A stretch of DNA of 64,000 nucleotides from UBA6163 sp031411655 (GCA_031411655.1 JANOBM010000192.1:62001-126000), one strand, 5' to 3'. Counted from the first letter of the stretch, positions 36,625 through 46,412 are shown. Program-made: numbers and translations. The notes: a model not told the origin generated them from the sequence alone.

Positions 36625-39351
36625 CTAGGCCTTCTTTTTGGCAACGCCTTTTATTGCCTTCGTTGTTTTCTTGGTAACCGCCTTTTTCTTTGTCGTTTTC
36701 TTTACGGCCTTCTTTTTGGGCTCAGCGCTCTTGGATCCGCTCGCTTTTGCGGCTTTTTTTCGCGAGGCTTTCTTTGTCGACGGACCCCGAGCAGCACGCT
36801 CGGCGAGCAGGTCGAGCGCTGCTTCGAAGGTAAATCCGGCCGGGTCGACTGATTTCGGCAGCGATGCATTGGTGGTGCCGTCGGTGACGTAGGGACCAAA
36901 TCGTCCTTCCAGTAGCTTCACGACAGCGCCAGTCACAGGGGATTCGGGGAAAACCTGAATCGGTTCCTTCGCCGCGGCTCGCCCTCGTGTCTTAGGTTGC
37001 TTTAGAAGCTCAATCGCCTCGTCCAACGTGACCTCAAGCGGGCTGACCCCATCGGGTAACGAACGCGTGTCGGTACCGCATTTGATGTACGGTCCATAGC
37101 GCCCGTCGTTTGCCTCGATCGCTTCCCCTGATTCTGGATTGACACCGAGATTTCTCGGCAAACTGAATAGCTGGATCGCGGTATCGAGCGTTAAGGTCTC
37201 GGGCAGCATCCCTTTTAGTAGTGATCGATTCTTCTTTTCAGGGTCATCGTTGGCGCCGAGTTGCACATAAGGACCGAAGCGACCCACTTTAAGGAAAACC
37301 GGTTGGCCTGTTTCGGGGTGTTCCCCTAGTGGTTCATTTTGGCGATCGCCGGAAGCCAGTAGCTCCATCGCTGCGGAAAGCGTCATTTCATCAGGCGGCA
37401 TTTCGTCGGGGACGCTGACCCGTCGCTCCCCCTGTTCGATCGACGGACCAAATTTCCCAACGCGAACAAAAACCTCTTCGCGGTTTTCGCCCTCATCGGG
37501 TGTGCCGAGCGTAAACCTAGCCATTTCCAGCGGTTTGATCGACGCGTTTTCAAGACGCGGCTTGAGCCCAATGACCTTCCCCTCGACGGAGTCATTGCCG
37601 AAATAAAAGTCTCGAAGGTACGTGGTTGCGACGGCCTCTTGGCGGCTGATGGAATCGAGGAAATCCTCCATTTGCGCCGTAAACTCATAGTCGACTAGCG
37701 ACTCAAAGTGTTGTTCCATCACACGAATGACGAGAAATGCGGTCCAACTAGGAACGAGAGCGTTGCCCTTTTTGAAAACGTAATTTCTCGCCTGGATCGT
37801 TTCGATGATCGACGCGTAGGTGCTCGGCCTCCCGATCCCCTTTTCCTCTAACGCTCGCGTCAAAGAAGCTTCGCTATAACGTGCCGGTGGCTGAGTCGTG
37901 TGACTCTTTGAGTCAAGCTGCTTGCATGCCAGTGGATCGTTTTGCTTGACGTTGGGAAGCAGTGTCTCTTTGTCGGCAAGTTCGGCTTCGGGATCGTCGC
38001 TGCCTTCAACGTATGCCCGCAGAAAACCTTCAAACTCGATGCTCGTGCCGCTGGCGGTAAACGTGGCGCCGCCACCCTCGATTGTGACCGTGATGCGACG
38101 CTTCTGCGCATCCGCCATTTGGCAGGCTACGGTTCTTTTCCAAATCATGTCAAACAATCGGAACTGATCGCCGTCCAATTCACCCCGAATGGCCGAGGGT
38201 AAGCGGAAGGGAGTCCCTGCCGGACGGATCGCTTCGTGGGCTTCCTGGGCGTTCTTGACCTTGCCAGCATAGGTGCGCACCTGAGGATGAAGAAACGATT
38301 CGCCATACTCGCTACGCACAAGGTTTCGCGCGGCATTGATTGCCTCGGTACTCAACGTCGTGCTGTCCGTTCGCATGTACGTGATGTAGCCGTTTTCATA
38401 CAGCCGCTGCGCGGTCTGCATGGTGCGTTTTGCAGTGAAACCAAGCTTTCGGTTTGCCTCCTGCTGCAATGTGCTGGTCGTAAAAGGGGCCCGCGGACGT
38501 TCAACGAACGGCTTGACCTCGACGGAAACCACTCGAAAAGTCGCCGATCGGAGTTTGTTCGCAAGTGCGAGAGCGCCGGCCTCGTCCAATTGGAGCAAAT
38601 CGGAGTTTTTGAGCTTGCCCGTTTTGTCGTCGAAATCTTTCCCGCTGGGTAACTTTCGGCCGTCAACCGATGAAAGCGAGGCGGGTAAACGCTCGCCGGC
38701 AGCGGTCGAGAAAATCCCTTCGAGATCCCAATAGGTGCCGCTACGGAACAAAATCCGCTCGCGTTCGCGTTGCACAATCAACCGGACGGCCACGCTTTGA
38801 ACGCGTCCAGCGGACAATCCGCCACCGACGATTTTCCAGAGCAAAGCGGAGACGTCATACCCATAAAGTCGGTCCAAAATGCGGCGAGTTTCCTGCGCTT
38901 GGACCAGCCCAACGTCGATGTTTCGCGTTGATTTTAGGGCATTCTGAATGGCTTCTTTGGTGATTTCGTGAAATACCAGCCGATGAACAGGCACCTTGGG
39001 TTTCAAAAGTTCGTGCAAGTGCCAGCTGATCGCCTCGCCTTCCCGATCCTCGTCCGTCGCCAGATAAAGGTTGTCGGCGTCTTTAAGCGCTTGTTTTAAC
39101 TTGGTGACCTGCTTTTTCTTGTCGTCGGGGACGATGTAGATCGGCTGAAAATTGTCATCAACGTTGACCGCAAGGTATGCCCAGGGCTCCTTTTTGTATT
39201 GCTCGGGCATGTCGGCGCGGTTTCGGGGAAGGTCGCGGACGTGCCCGATGCTGGCTTCTACCTGGAAATCTTTTCCAAGAATTTTAGCAATCGTCTTTGC
39301 TTTTGCTGGTGATTCGACAATCACCAGGCTTTTCCCGCTGGACTTTGCCAT
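36625..39351 (-). CDS. topA: DNA topoisomerase I
   Basis: Type IA topoisomerase of 908 residues that relaxes negative supercoils. The TOPRIM domain starts SLVIVESPAKAKTIAKILG and has the acidic triad in ATDEDREGEAISWHL; the catalytic Tyr325 lies in GYITYMRTDSTTLS. Domain II and the hinge follow. The C-terminus has no four-Cys zinc fingers; it carries at least four topoisomerase C-terminal repeats with GxFGPYVxxG (VGRFGPYVQLG, GRYGPYIKCG, EGRFGPYVTDG) and ends in a long lysine-rich tail (KKKAVKKTTKKK), as in many non-proteobacteria. The chosen ATG matches the family start; the frame is open 54 bases upstream. It diverges from the PpiD-like gene. Confidence 0.95.
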   Translation of the reverse strand: MAKSSGKSLVIVESPAKAKTIAKILGKDFQVEASIGHVRDLPRNRADMPEQYKKEPWAYLAVNVDDNFQPIYIVPDDKKKQVTKLKQALKDADNLYLATDEDREGEAISWHLHELLKPKVPVHRLVFHEITKEAIQNALKSTRNIDVGLVQAQETRRILDRLYGYDVSALLWKIVGGGLSAGRVQSVAVRLIVQRERERILFRSGTYWDLEGIFSTAAGERLPASLSSVDGRKLPSGKDFDDKTGKLKNSDLLQLDEAGALALANKLRSATFRVVSVEVKPFVERPRAPFTTSTLQQEANRKLGFTAKRTMQTAQRLYENGYITYMRTDSTTLSTEAINAARNLVRSEYGESFLHPQVRTYAGKVKNAQEAHEAIRPAGTPFRLPSAIRGELDGDQFRLFDMIWKRTVACQMADAQKRRITVTIEGGGATFTASGTSIEFEGFLRAYVEGSDDPEAELADKETLLPNVKQNDPLACKQLDSKSHTTQPPARYSEASLTRALEEKGIGRPSTYASIIETIQARNYVFKKGNALVPSWTAFLVIRVMEQHFESLVDYEFTAQMEDFLDSISRQEAVATTYLRDFYFGNDSVEGKVIGLKPRLENASIKPLEMARFTLGTPDEGENREEVFVRVGKFGPSIEQGERRVSVPDEMPPDEMTLSAAMELLASGDRQNEPLGEHPETGQPVFLKVGRFGPYVQLGANDDPEKKNRSLLKGMLPETLTLDTAIQLFSLPRNLGVNPESGEAIEANDGRYGPYIKCGTDTRSLPDGVSPLEVTLDEAIELLKQPKTRGRAAAKEPIQVFPESPVTGAVVKLLEGRFGPYVTDGTTNASLPKSVDPAGFTFEAALDLLAERAARGPSTKKASRKKAAKASGSKSAEPKKKAVKKTTKKKAVTKKTTKAIKGVAKKKA

Positions 39352-39703
39352 AGAGCTATTGGTTACAGTAAAGGTGAAATTGCGATGGAAATAAAAATCG
39401 AGCAACGACCGAGCGTCGCAAGGCTAGGCGAATTGTGCAACACGGGGAATGTAGAGTATCGATCGGCGGCCGTTGAAAGTAACGGAATCGGGTTTCTGAC
39501 CGGTAAGTCACGTCAATCCGCCTTGACCCTCTGTTTTGCTCGGCGTTAGTCTTTTGGGTTCGGCCGCGCAGCATTCGCTCAAGAGCGTTGGAAGCATTTG
39601 CCCTCTTGTCAAGTCTGTTTCGTAGCGACGACACTATCCGATGCCCTGAAATCCGTGTTTTCGGCGATTTTTCTTTCACCCTTTTCAACCCGACTGGATC
39701 GAA
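39352..39703. other. Divergent intergenic region topA/PpiD-like
   Basis: About 350 bases between two divergently read genes; both promoters must lie here. I see no gene, no repeat and no strong -10/-35 pair. Confidence 0.4.
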
Positions 39704-42166
39704 ATGAGCAGCAGCCCCTTCGAGCTGTTTCGCCGCAATCTAAAGCCAATGATGGTTTTTTTGACACTGCTGGCGCTCCTGTCATTTGTGGTTTTGCCGT
39801 CTGTTGCGATGTATCAGCAACAAAAAATCGGCTATGGGGCCGCCGAAAGCAAGTTGGCCACCTACCAGGGCGTGGATTTTGATTTCACCAAAGTCAATTT
39901 CTTTACCCGTAATCATTTTGCGACCACGCAGTTTCTCAACGATCTGGCCGAAACGACGATTGCACGCGGCGGCGTGCCGAAAGTTGCGGATTTCCAGTAC
40001 GACACCCAGCAGAAGATGATTCGCTCGCTTGGAATCAATTCGAACCCGAGCGACGAGGCTAGCGTTCGAACGATGATGTTCGCCAACGAAGCGAAAAAGA
40101 TTGGGTTGGATCTAGACGATACGGCTATTCGAAACTGGTTGACCCTTTACACCGACGGAAGACTGAGCGATGCGGAAATCAACGGCGTCTTAGCAACCTC
40201 GTCACGCAATCAGATAGGCCAAGTCCAGCTTTACGAGCAACTTCGAACACAATTGCTTGCCCAGGCCTATCAGCGACAAGTTATGGGTGGCATCACTGCG
40301 AGCGGAATGCCCATCGTTCCCCCAGCGCAACAGTGGGAGCTTTTCCTACGACTTAACCGACGAGCCGTCGCGGATGCTTATGCAGTGAACGTTGCTGACT
40401 TCATTAGCAAGACATCGGAAAAGCCTTCGGAGAAGCAGATCCTCGACACCTATGAAGATGGCAAGTCGCGATACCCTGACGATCAGTCCGCAAAGCCAGC
40501 TTTTCGTCGTCCTTACACGGCCAGTATCGAATATGTCGCCGGCAACTTGAACGATTTTGTTGATCGCGAAAAAGCAACGTTGACTGAAGAACAACTCCGC
40601 GCCGAGTACCAGAAACGCCTCGAAGGCGGTGACTTCAAGTTGCCCGAAACGCCAGCTGCGGATACCCCTGCGGCGGTTGCACCCACCGAAGGCGCGACAC
40701 CACCGGTGACATCGGGCCCAACGACGCCTGCCCCCACCGAAAACCCCGCAGTCTCTGAAGAGCCGATGGAGCCTGCAGCCGAAGAACAAACCGCTGCGCC
40801 GCAATCGCCTGCCCTAGACGCACCAGCAACCGAAGCACCAGCAACCGAAGCACCAGCGGCCGAGACACCGGCGCCGGAATCGCCTCCCGCATCGGGTTCG
40901 AGTGAGCGCCGTCGCGACCAGGCCGTTCGACTTGTAACGATGCAACAAGGTGATGAACCGGTCGGCAGCGAGCCTGCTGTCGACGCGACGAAGAACGACG
41001 CAACCGAGACTCCCGCCGCCGCTGCCGAAGCTCCCCCTGCTGCAGCCGAAACTCCCGCCGCCGATGCCGCCACTCAGGATGCCCCGGCCGATACGGAGAC
41101 GAAAACGGACACACCGGCAGCCGTAGCCGAAACGGCTGCTGATGCACCGGGTGCAACGACCGAAGAAATGAAATCGACTCCGGAAAATCCGGTAGCTCCA
41201 GAGCCGCCCAAGGTTGAGGAGCCCAAGGTCGAACCTTTCGAAAAGGTCCGGGACGATATCGCTAGGTCGCTGGCGGAGCCGCCTGCACTTGCCAAGTTGG
41301 ACGCCGCTGTCACTGAAGTGGACAAAGTCATGCGGAGCTATTTCAATGCGGTCGCAATCGCTGGCAAGGACGCAAGCAAGAAACCAAAGGCACCGGATTT
41401 AAAGGCGTTGGCCGAGAAGTTGGGGATGAAGCATGTCAGTAAAGGCGCGTTGGATGCACGTGAGATCCAAGACGATCCAGTCTCGTTGTCGTTTGGTGTC
41501 GGTACCGGTATGCAACGTGGTGAGTCGCTAACGCAGATGCTGTACGTGGCCCGCACTCCGTTATTTACGCCTGTGCGAACGGTCGATGACCAGGCACAAA
41601 TCTCGTATATCTCATGGAAAACAGAAGAAAAGAAAGCCTACATTCCCGAGCTCAAAGAAGCGCGAGATGAGGTTGTCACTGCGATCCGGACCGCTGAGGC
41701 GCGAAAGCTGGCAGATGCGGAAGCGAAACGGCTGGCAAAAGAGTTCGCTTCGTCCGACAAGCCGATCCGAGAACTCATTCCGGCTGAGCGTTCGAGCATG
41801 TACTTTGAATCATTGGGGCCGTTTTCTTGGATGACCTCTTTTGGTTTCAACATGCGCGCCTTCATGGGGAATGTGCCGGAGCTGGACCGTGTTGGCGAAG
41901 CTTTCATGCGTCAGGTGTTCACAAGCGAGCGTGGGCAATGGGGTGTCGCTGCCAACATGCCTGAAACTGTGTATTACGTTGTCCGCCCCACTGAATTCTC
42001 TCCTTCAACGGATGAGCTTCACCAGCGTTTCACGCAGTTGACTCAGCGAATGCAAACGACGTCTTTGGCCGTCGAAGAAGCGATCAAGATTCGGGATGGA
42101 CACTACGAATCGCTCGACAAGAAAGTGGGCTTTGAGTGGAATGAAGAAGCACTCAATCGCGACTGA
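39704..42166 (+). CDS. PpiD/SurA-like membrane-anchored protein with Ala/Pro-rich insert
   Basis: 820 residues. A single N-terminal membrane helix (PMMVFLTLLALLSFVVLPSV, residues ~14-33) follows FELFRRN, and the next ~200 residues are helical in the manner of SurA/PpiD N-terminal chaperone regions. From about residue 310 to 510 lies a low-complexity stretch of Ala, Pro, Glu and Thr with three 5-residue APATE-type copies, then a helical C-terminus. No clear PPIC (parvulin) domain is seen, so a folding-chaperone role without isomerase activity is likely. It resembles long periplasmic proteins annotated as hypothetical or peptidylprolyl isomerase in other planctomycetes. Confidence 0.65.
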   Translation: MSSSPFELFRRNLKPMMVFLTLLALLSFVVLPSVAMYQQQKIGYGAAESKLATYQGVDFDFTKVNFFTRNHFATTQFLNDLAETTIARGGVPKVADFQYDTQQKMIRSLGINSNPSDEASVRTMMFANEAKKIGLDLDDTAIRNWLTLYTDGRLSDAEINGVLATSSRNQIGQVQLYEQLRTQLLAQAYQRQVMGGITASGMPIVPPAQQWELFLRLNRRAVADAYAVNVADFISKTSEKPSEKQILDTYEDGKSRYPDDQSAKPAFRRPYTASIEYVAGNLNDFVDREKATLTEEQLRAEYQKRLEGGDFKLPETPAADTPAAVAPTEGATPPVTSGPTTPAPTENPAVSEEPMEPAAEEQTAAPQSPALDAPATEAPATEAPAAETPAPESPPASGSSERRRDQAVRLVTMQQGDEPVGSEPAVDATKNDATETPAAAAEAPPAAAETPAADAATQDAPADTETKTDTPAAVAETAADAPGATTEEMKSTPENPVAPEPPKVEEPKVEPFEKVRDDIARSLAEPPALAKLDAAVTEVDKVMRSYFNAVAIAGKDASKKPKAPDLKALAEKLGMKHVSKGALDAREIQDDPVSLSFGVGTGMQRGESLTQMLYVARTPLFTPVRTVDDQAQISYISWKTEEKKAYIPELKEARDEVVTAIRTAEARKLADAEAKRLAKEFASSDKPIRELIPAERSSMYFESLGPFSWMTSFGFNMRAFMGNVPELDRVGEAFMRQVFTSERGQWGVAANMPETVYYVVRPTEFSPSTDELHQRFTQLTQRMQTTSLAVEEAIKIRDGHYESLDKKVGFEWNEEALNRD
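40820..40864 (+). repeat. Three 15-base in-frame copies (APATE units)
   Basis: GCACCAGCAACCGAA twice and GCACCAGCGGCCGAG once, at 40820-40834, 40835-40849 and 40850-40864, encoding Ala-Pro-Ala-Thr/Ala-Glu. They lie inside the Ala/Pro-rich linker of the PpiD-like protein and probably vary in number between strains. Confidence 0.8.
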
Positions 42167-42263
42167 TGGGCTTGGCCGACGCAATCGGTCAGACTCTTGC
42201 GCAATAAGGCCACGCCAATCGAGTGCTTCGACCAATCTCAATATTAGGGTTGGCGGGGCCGCG

Positions 42264-42319
42264 AACGACGAACCTCCAGTCCGTCGTTGACGATGTTTGC
42301 CAACGGACTAGAAGTCCGT
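42264..42319. repeat. Two palindromes with shared core, REP-like, between convergent genes
   Basis: First palindrome: AACGACG (42264-42270) and CGTCGTT (42282-42288) with an 11-base loop. Second: ACGGACT (42303-42309), loop AGA, AGTCCGT (42313-42319). Both share AGTCCGTCGT, so one is a variant of the other. The pair lies in the 189-base gap between the PpiD-like gene and tilS, which are transcribed towards each other, and so may end both messages, but no T-run follows. Palindromes with the ACGGACT/AGTCCGT core are, as I recall, common between genes in Pirellulaceae. Confidence 0.6.
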
Positions 42320-42355
42320 CGTACCCTTAAATGAAAGGTTGACGAAGCACTCGTT

Positions 42356-43378
42356 TCACTCGGTTGCAACCGGGTGACTGAGTGAGTTCCTGATCAGTGT
42401 CACTTCGGCTTTTTCGACTTGGCATTGAATGTCACCGGGAAGCGTGAACGAGCGATTGGAAGCCAACGTGACCGCTGCGAGCGTTTGATGAATGTGGTTG
42501 GCTGTCATTCCCTGACGCGGCCAATCAAGTCGTCTCCAAAGCAATCGAATCGCCGCTGAAAAAATGGCGGGATCGACAACGCCTCTTGCCATTGTGATGG
42601 ATCCTCGTCCGATCTTGGTGTTCTCGTCCATCCATTTTGCTGCGTCGTTATCGATCTTGCTGCAATACTCCGATTGGCTTTTGACCAACCGCAGAATCGC
42701 ATCATCAATGTGCGGGTATCGCTCGCGAATCATCGGCAGCAAAGCGGATCGCAACCAATTGCGTTGATACCGTGGGTCCCCATTGCTGACATCTTCTCTC
42801 CAGGGTTGACCGATCTCCCGCAGGCCCTCGCGAAGCAGGTCACGCCGAATCTTTAACAGTGGCCGCCGCAATACAAGGTCGCTGCTGAGCGAGCGATGCG
42901 ATGGGATCCCGGTCAATCCCGTCGGCCCTGTGCCACGGAAAAGATGGTGCAGTACCGTTTCCACGTTGTCATCAGCCGTATGTGCAACCAGAACGCAGCG
43001 TGCGCCCTCTCGTTCGGCGGTCTGACTTAGGAACCCGTACCGGATGGTTCGCAATGATTCCTCACCCATTTCTAAACGGAGCGAATCGGTTTTCTTTGCG
43101 GTTTCCGTGCAAAACCTGACCCCCAGCGATTCAGAAAGCGAATCGATGAACTTTTGATCAGTATCCGATTCTTCCCCCCGCAACCCGTGATTGAAATGGG
43201 CGACTACGAGGTTGTTCGCACTGGAAGCAGAGACCCGCGACCAAAGATCGTGAACCAACCGCAAAAGTGCGACGCTGTCGGCCCCGCCGCTAACCGCGAG
43301 CACCAGCCTCAGTCCGGAAAACCGCTCCGGCGGCAAGGTATGGGAGAGCGAATCCAGAAGCTGGGGCCAGATCGGCAT
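42356..43378 (-). CDS. tilS: tRNA(Ile)-lysidine synthetase
   Basis: 340 residues. TilS adds lysine to C34 of tRNA-Ile so that it reads AUA. The PP-loop AVSGGADSVALLRLV is present near residue 30, followed by VVAHFNHGLRGEESD and, further on, VAHTADDNVETVLHHLFRGTGPTG, the HxxxDxxET signature of TilS. The C-terminal part is short compared with E. coli TilS, as in many bacteria that lack the extra domains. Start is the ATG at 43378 (GTG at 43381 immediately before). It runs against the PpiD-like gene and away from rny. Confidence 0.92.
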   Translation of the reverse strand: MPIWPQLLDSLSHTLPPERFSGLRLVLAVSGGADSVALLRLVHDLWSRVSASSANNLVVAHFNHGLRGEESDTDQKFIDSLSESLGVRFCTETAKKTDSLRLEMGEESLRTIRYGFLSQTAEREGARCVLVAHTADDNVETVLHHLFRGTGPTGLTGIPSHRSLSSDLVLRRPLLKIRRDLLREGLREIGQPWREDVSNGDPRYQRNWLRSALLPMIRERYPHIDDAILRLVKSQSEYCSKIDNDAAKWMDENTKIGRGSITMARGVVDPAIFSAAIRLLWRRLDWPRQGMTANHIHQTLAAVTLASNRSFTLPGDIQCQVEKAEVTLIRNSLSHPVATE

Positions 43379-43852
43379 CACGTTGTATCGTACAAGAAGG
43401 GGGTGTGATAAACTACGGTGACGGTGTCGGCTCGCGTCACTTCTTGTGATGCTAGCTACTTTTAGTCACCGTAACCCATTTCACTGTAACGCAACTTTCG
43501 CAACTGGGCTATTTATCGCTTTCGCCTTCCGAATCGCTCCTCGGCGATCGGTTTTGCGGCAGGGATAGTTGCCGAGGTTATGTCCGATTCCTGTCCGCTA
43601 CCATCCCGTTTCTTTCACAGTCCTCACCAACAACCTTTCTCAGCTTATCGCTTCAGCAAATGTTTACCGTGTGGATTCTTATTTTTTTGCTCGCAGGCCA
43701 GTTCATGTCGGGCCGACAACGGTTCGCTCATGTGATTGGGAGATGCGGGTTTTTATTCCTGGGTTGGTGTCGTTGCCGTTTCGGTAACGAGGTGGCTGTA
43801 ACGATTGGTCTTGGCGAAGGGTTCGCGCCTACTTTTTCGCGAAAGATCACTG
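43379..43852. other. Divergent intergenic region tilS/rny
   Basis: About 470 bases between two divergent genes, with no credible gene. The short frames here are not conserved-looking. A 9-base inverted repeat with a nested small hairpin lies at 43414-43473, near the tilS start. The rny promoter is expected in the right half. Confidence 0.45.
43414..43473. repeat. 9-base inverted repeat near tilS
   Basis: TACGGTGAC (43414-43422) and GTCACCGTA (43465-43473) pair exactly, with a nested TCAC/GTGA hairpin between. It could be part of a structured leader or a regulator site; no sign favours one. Confidence 0.35.
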
Positions 43853-45415
43853 ATGACAACGCCACTCTGGATTTTGACAGTTTTGATTGTCGCCGGGTTA
43901 TCGGCAGGCATTACCTACTTAGCCTTTAGGCAGCGAGAGCGGCGTGGTTTCGTCGCGGCGCAATCCGAAGCCGAACGAATTCGTCAACAATCTCGGACCG
44001 AAGCGGAAGCGGAACGTTCGCGGATTTTGATCGAGGCTCGTGAGCAAGCGCTTGTACTAAAAGCAGATGCGGACCAGGAAGTTGCGACGACACGTAAGCA
44101 ACAGTTGGCTCGTGAGCAAAAACTTGATCGACGAGACGAATCGATTTTGCAGCAAGAAGAGACGCTGCAAAAGCAGCGGCGTGGCCTTGAAGCGACGCAG
44201 ACTAGACTCGCGGCCCAATTAAAACAGATCCACGCCAAACAGGCAGAAGTGGATTCTGTTCTTGGTCATCAACGCGAAGCGTTGGAGCGGGTCAGCGGGC
44301 TCTCGCGAGAGGCTGCCGGCAAGCAGCTGCTCGATTCGATGCAAAGAGAGCTCGACGGGGAACTTGGCGCGCTGATTCTCCGACACGAACGGCGAATCGC
44401 CGAAACGGTCGATGCAAAAAGTCGTGAGATGTTGTTGACCGCCATTCAGCGATACGCCTCTGCCCATACCGCCGACTCCACCACCAGCACCGTCGATATT
44501 CCCAATGATGACATGAAGGGACGTATCATCGGACGAGAAGGGAGAAACGTGCGTGCTTTTGAAAAGGCAACCGGCGTGGATGTGATCATTGACGATACGC
44601 CGGGCGTTGTCATTGTGAGTGGCTTTGATCCCGTTCGGCGCGAGATCGCGAGAATATCGCTCGATAAATTGATTGACGATGGTCGTATCCATCCTTCGCG
44701 TATCGAAGAAGTGGTTGCAGAAACGACGACCGAAATCGATGCATTGATACTGAGAAAGGGACGTGAAGCGGCTGAAGAGACAAACGTTCAAGGCGTATCG
44801 GACAAAATTCTGCATATGCTCGGTCGTCTGCACTTTCGAACCAGCTACAGCCAAAATGTGCTGCGACACAGCATTGAAGTTTCTTTCCTCTCAGGCTTGC
44901 TTGCTGAGATGCTTGGAATGGATGCAGATCTGGCGCGTCGGGCCGGTCTACTGCATGATATTGGTAAGGCTGCGGATCATGAACTTGAAGGTGGGCACCC
45001 CAAGATCGGTGCGGATTTGCTGCGGCGAAATAACGAGGCCCCTGAAGTCGTTCACGCGGCGCTGGGGCACCACGACCAAATCATCACTGAGTATCCATAC
45101 ACGATGCTGGTCGCCACAGGCGATGCTTGCAGCGCAAGCCGCCCCGGCGCTCGTCGTGAGTCGCTCGAACGTTACATCAAGCGAATGGAAGAGCTTGAAT
45201 TGATTGCTAAGCGGTTCGAAGGGGTGCAGCAAGCTTTCGCGATTCAAGCCGGGCGTGAGCTGCGAGTGATTATCAACGCGGATCGGGCAGACGATAAAAA
45301 AGCGGCCAAAGTTTGCCGTGAGATTGCCAAAGCCTTTGAGCAGGAGCTGACCTATCCAGGCGAGATCAAGGTCACGGTGGTGAGAGAGACAAGGTTCGTG
45401 GAAATCGCCAAGTAA
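43853..45415 (+). CDS. rny: Ribonuclease Y
   Basis: 520 residues from the ATG at 43853. RNase Y is a membrane-bound endoribonuclease that starts mRNA decay. An N-terminal helix (TVLIVAGLSAGITYLAF) anchors it, followed by a long coiled coil (Glu/Gln/Arg-rich, ~residues 28-175), a KH domain with the GREGRN turn (MKGRIIGREGRNVRAFEK), and an HD domain where ligand residues sit in VLRHSIEVSFLSGLLAE, RRAGLLHDIGKA and LGHHDQ. The C-terminus ends at a conserved VTVVRETRFVEIAK, a full-length match. There is a short AT-rich hairpin overlapping its stop codon. This fits a bacterium without RNase E, consistent with no rne in the window. Confidence 0.94.
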   Translation: MTTPLWILTVLIVAGLSAGITYLAFRQRERRGFVAAQSEAERIRQQSRTEAEAERSRILIEAREQALVLKADADQEVATTRKQQLAREQKLDRRDESILQQEETLQKQRRGLEATQTRLAAQLKQIHAKQAEVDSVLGHQREALERVSGLSREAAGKQLLDSMQRELDGELGALILRHERRIAETVDAKSREMLLTAIQRYASAHTADSTTSTVDIPNDDMKGRIIGREGRNVRAFEKATGVDVIIDDTPGVVIVSGFDPVRREIARISLDKLIDDGRIHPSRIEEVVAETTTEIDALILRKGREAAEETNVQGVSDKILHMLGRLHFRTSYSQNVLRHSIEVSFLSGLLAEMLGMDADLARRAGLLHDIGKAADHELEGGHPKIGADLLRRNNEAPEVVHAALGHHDQIITEYPYTMLVATGDACSASRPGARRESLERYIKRMEELELIAKRFEGVQQAFAIQAGRELRVIINADRADDKKAAKVCREIAKAFEQELTYPGEIKVTVVRETRFVEIAK

Positions 45416-45432
45416 AATATTATTTACTTTTT
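45410..45432 (+). terminator. Weak AT-rich hairpin after rny
   Basis: AAGTAAA (45410-45416) pairs with TTTACTT (45423-45429) around a six-base loop and is followed by TTT. The stem is only A/T and includes the rny stop codon, so it is a weak candidate for a transcription stop. Confidence 0.3.
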
Positions 45433-45589
45433 AGAATGTGGCACTCAAGTTGAACACTCTGTTGACCGATAAGCCATTCGTGCACGAAGCATTCTCCTAA
45501 TTTGGCTTCAAGGACGAAGCTGGCCCCATCCGGGTTGGCTTTGCGCACGTGAGCGCAACAGCAGGCTTGGATAAGTACCAGCCCGTGAT

Positions 45590-46234
45590 GTGAACGCCAT
45601 GCGAACCTTGACTCTTGCCGTCGGAATTGTCTCTTTCGGCACAATCGCTGCTCTTCCCTTTCGTCGAGCCGCAACTTCCCACCATCCTGCCACTGCGACT
45701 TTAAATGCCAGCGGCCTCGGCGAGAATCCATCGCTGGTGACTGGGCCGCTTGAAGGCCAAATGGAGTCCGATTCTTTTGGCGGAGTAGTGCCGTGGCCCG
45801 ATCGCCGCGGCATCGATGCGTCGATCGCTTGGCAGCCACGGCCGATGATACTCGATTCGTCACCCGTTTCCTTTGAAATGCCGACGATGCCGGACACCTT
45901 TCCTGACGAAGCCTTGGAGGTTCCCATGCCGGCGCCGCTTCGTGATCGCTATGAGGCTACGTTGGAGGTTCGCCGAGACTTTTCACCCCCACAAGCCCCA
46001 CTCGGTGTCGCTACGACGGCTCCCGCTTCTACGCCACCTATGACGGCGGCGGGACCTTCCGCTGAATCGCTGATCCGAGACCGCTTCGTCTTCACTCCAC
46101 CCCCATCGCTCCCAGATCCGCCTCGTCCGTCTACCTTTCAGCCTGCTTCCCTGGGCCTTGGTGAATCGCCTGAACTTCCTTCAACGCAGGATTCCTCGGA
46201 GAATCGTCAGCGACTGTACATTCGCGAACCGTAA
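45590..46234 (+). CDS. Proline-rich exported protein, function unknown
   Basis: 214 residues (Met4 at 45599 is equally possible as start). A short hydrophobic N-terminus (TLAVGIVSFGTIAALPF) acts as a signal or anchor. The rest is a Pro/Ser/Ala/Thr-rich, low-complexity protein with PLEGQMESDSFGG and many PPxxPxP stretches and no known domain. It resembles short proline-rich envelope proteins of planctomycetes. It is the only reading frame of length here and keeps codon bias, so I accept it as real; nothing points to a role. Confidence 0.55.
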   Translation: MNAMRTLTLAVGIVSFGTIAALPFRRAATSHHPATATLNASGLGENPSLVTGPLEGQMESDSFGGVVPWPDRRGIDASIAWQPRPMILDSSPVSFEMPTMPDTFPDEALEVPMPAPLRDRYEATLEVRRDFSPPQAPLGVATTAPASTPPMTAAGPSAESLIRDRFVFTPPPSLPDPPRPSTFQPASLGLGESPELPSTQDSSENRQRLYIREP

Positions 46235-46412
46235 CAGCCACGACCGTGTGATTTCGTTCCGTTGTGGCCACCAGTCATCTTGAAGGGCAGCAAATCGAAC
46301 GAAGATGGAGTCATCGTTTGACGGGTCTTTCCTAGGCAAGTAGCTTGTTGAGGCGAAGATCGATTAATGAAGATTCATCTTCGCGAACTCAAACACTTGC
46401 TATTGGATAGGG

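Noticed and set aside
36625..36780. Lysine-rich end of topA as a possible frameshift or separate small gene
   Set aside because: Lys/Ala/Thr-rich tails are typical of actinobacterial and planctomycete TopA and the frame is continuous.
40513..41073. A 186-residue antisense frame rich in Ala/Gly/Val
   Set aside because: It mirrors the repetitive Ala/Pro coding sequence of the PpiD-like gene; low complexity alone explains it.
43660..43929. A small plus-strand frame overlapping the rny start
   Set aside because: Overlaps the conserved RNase Y N-terminus in another frame and lacks a ribosome site and family signature.
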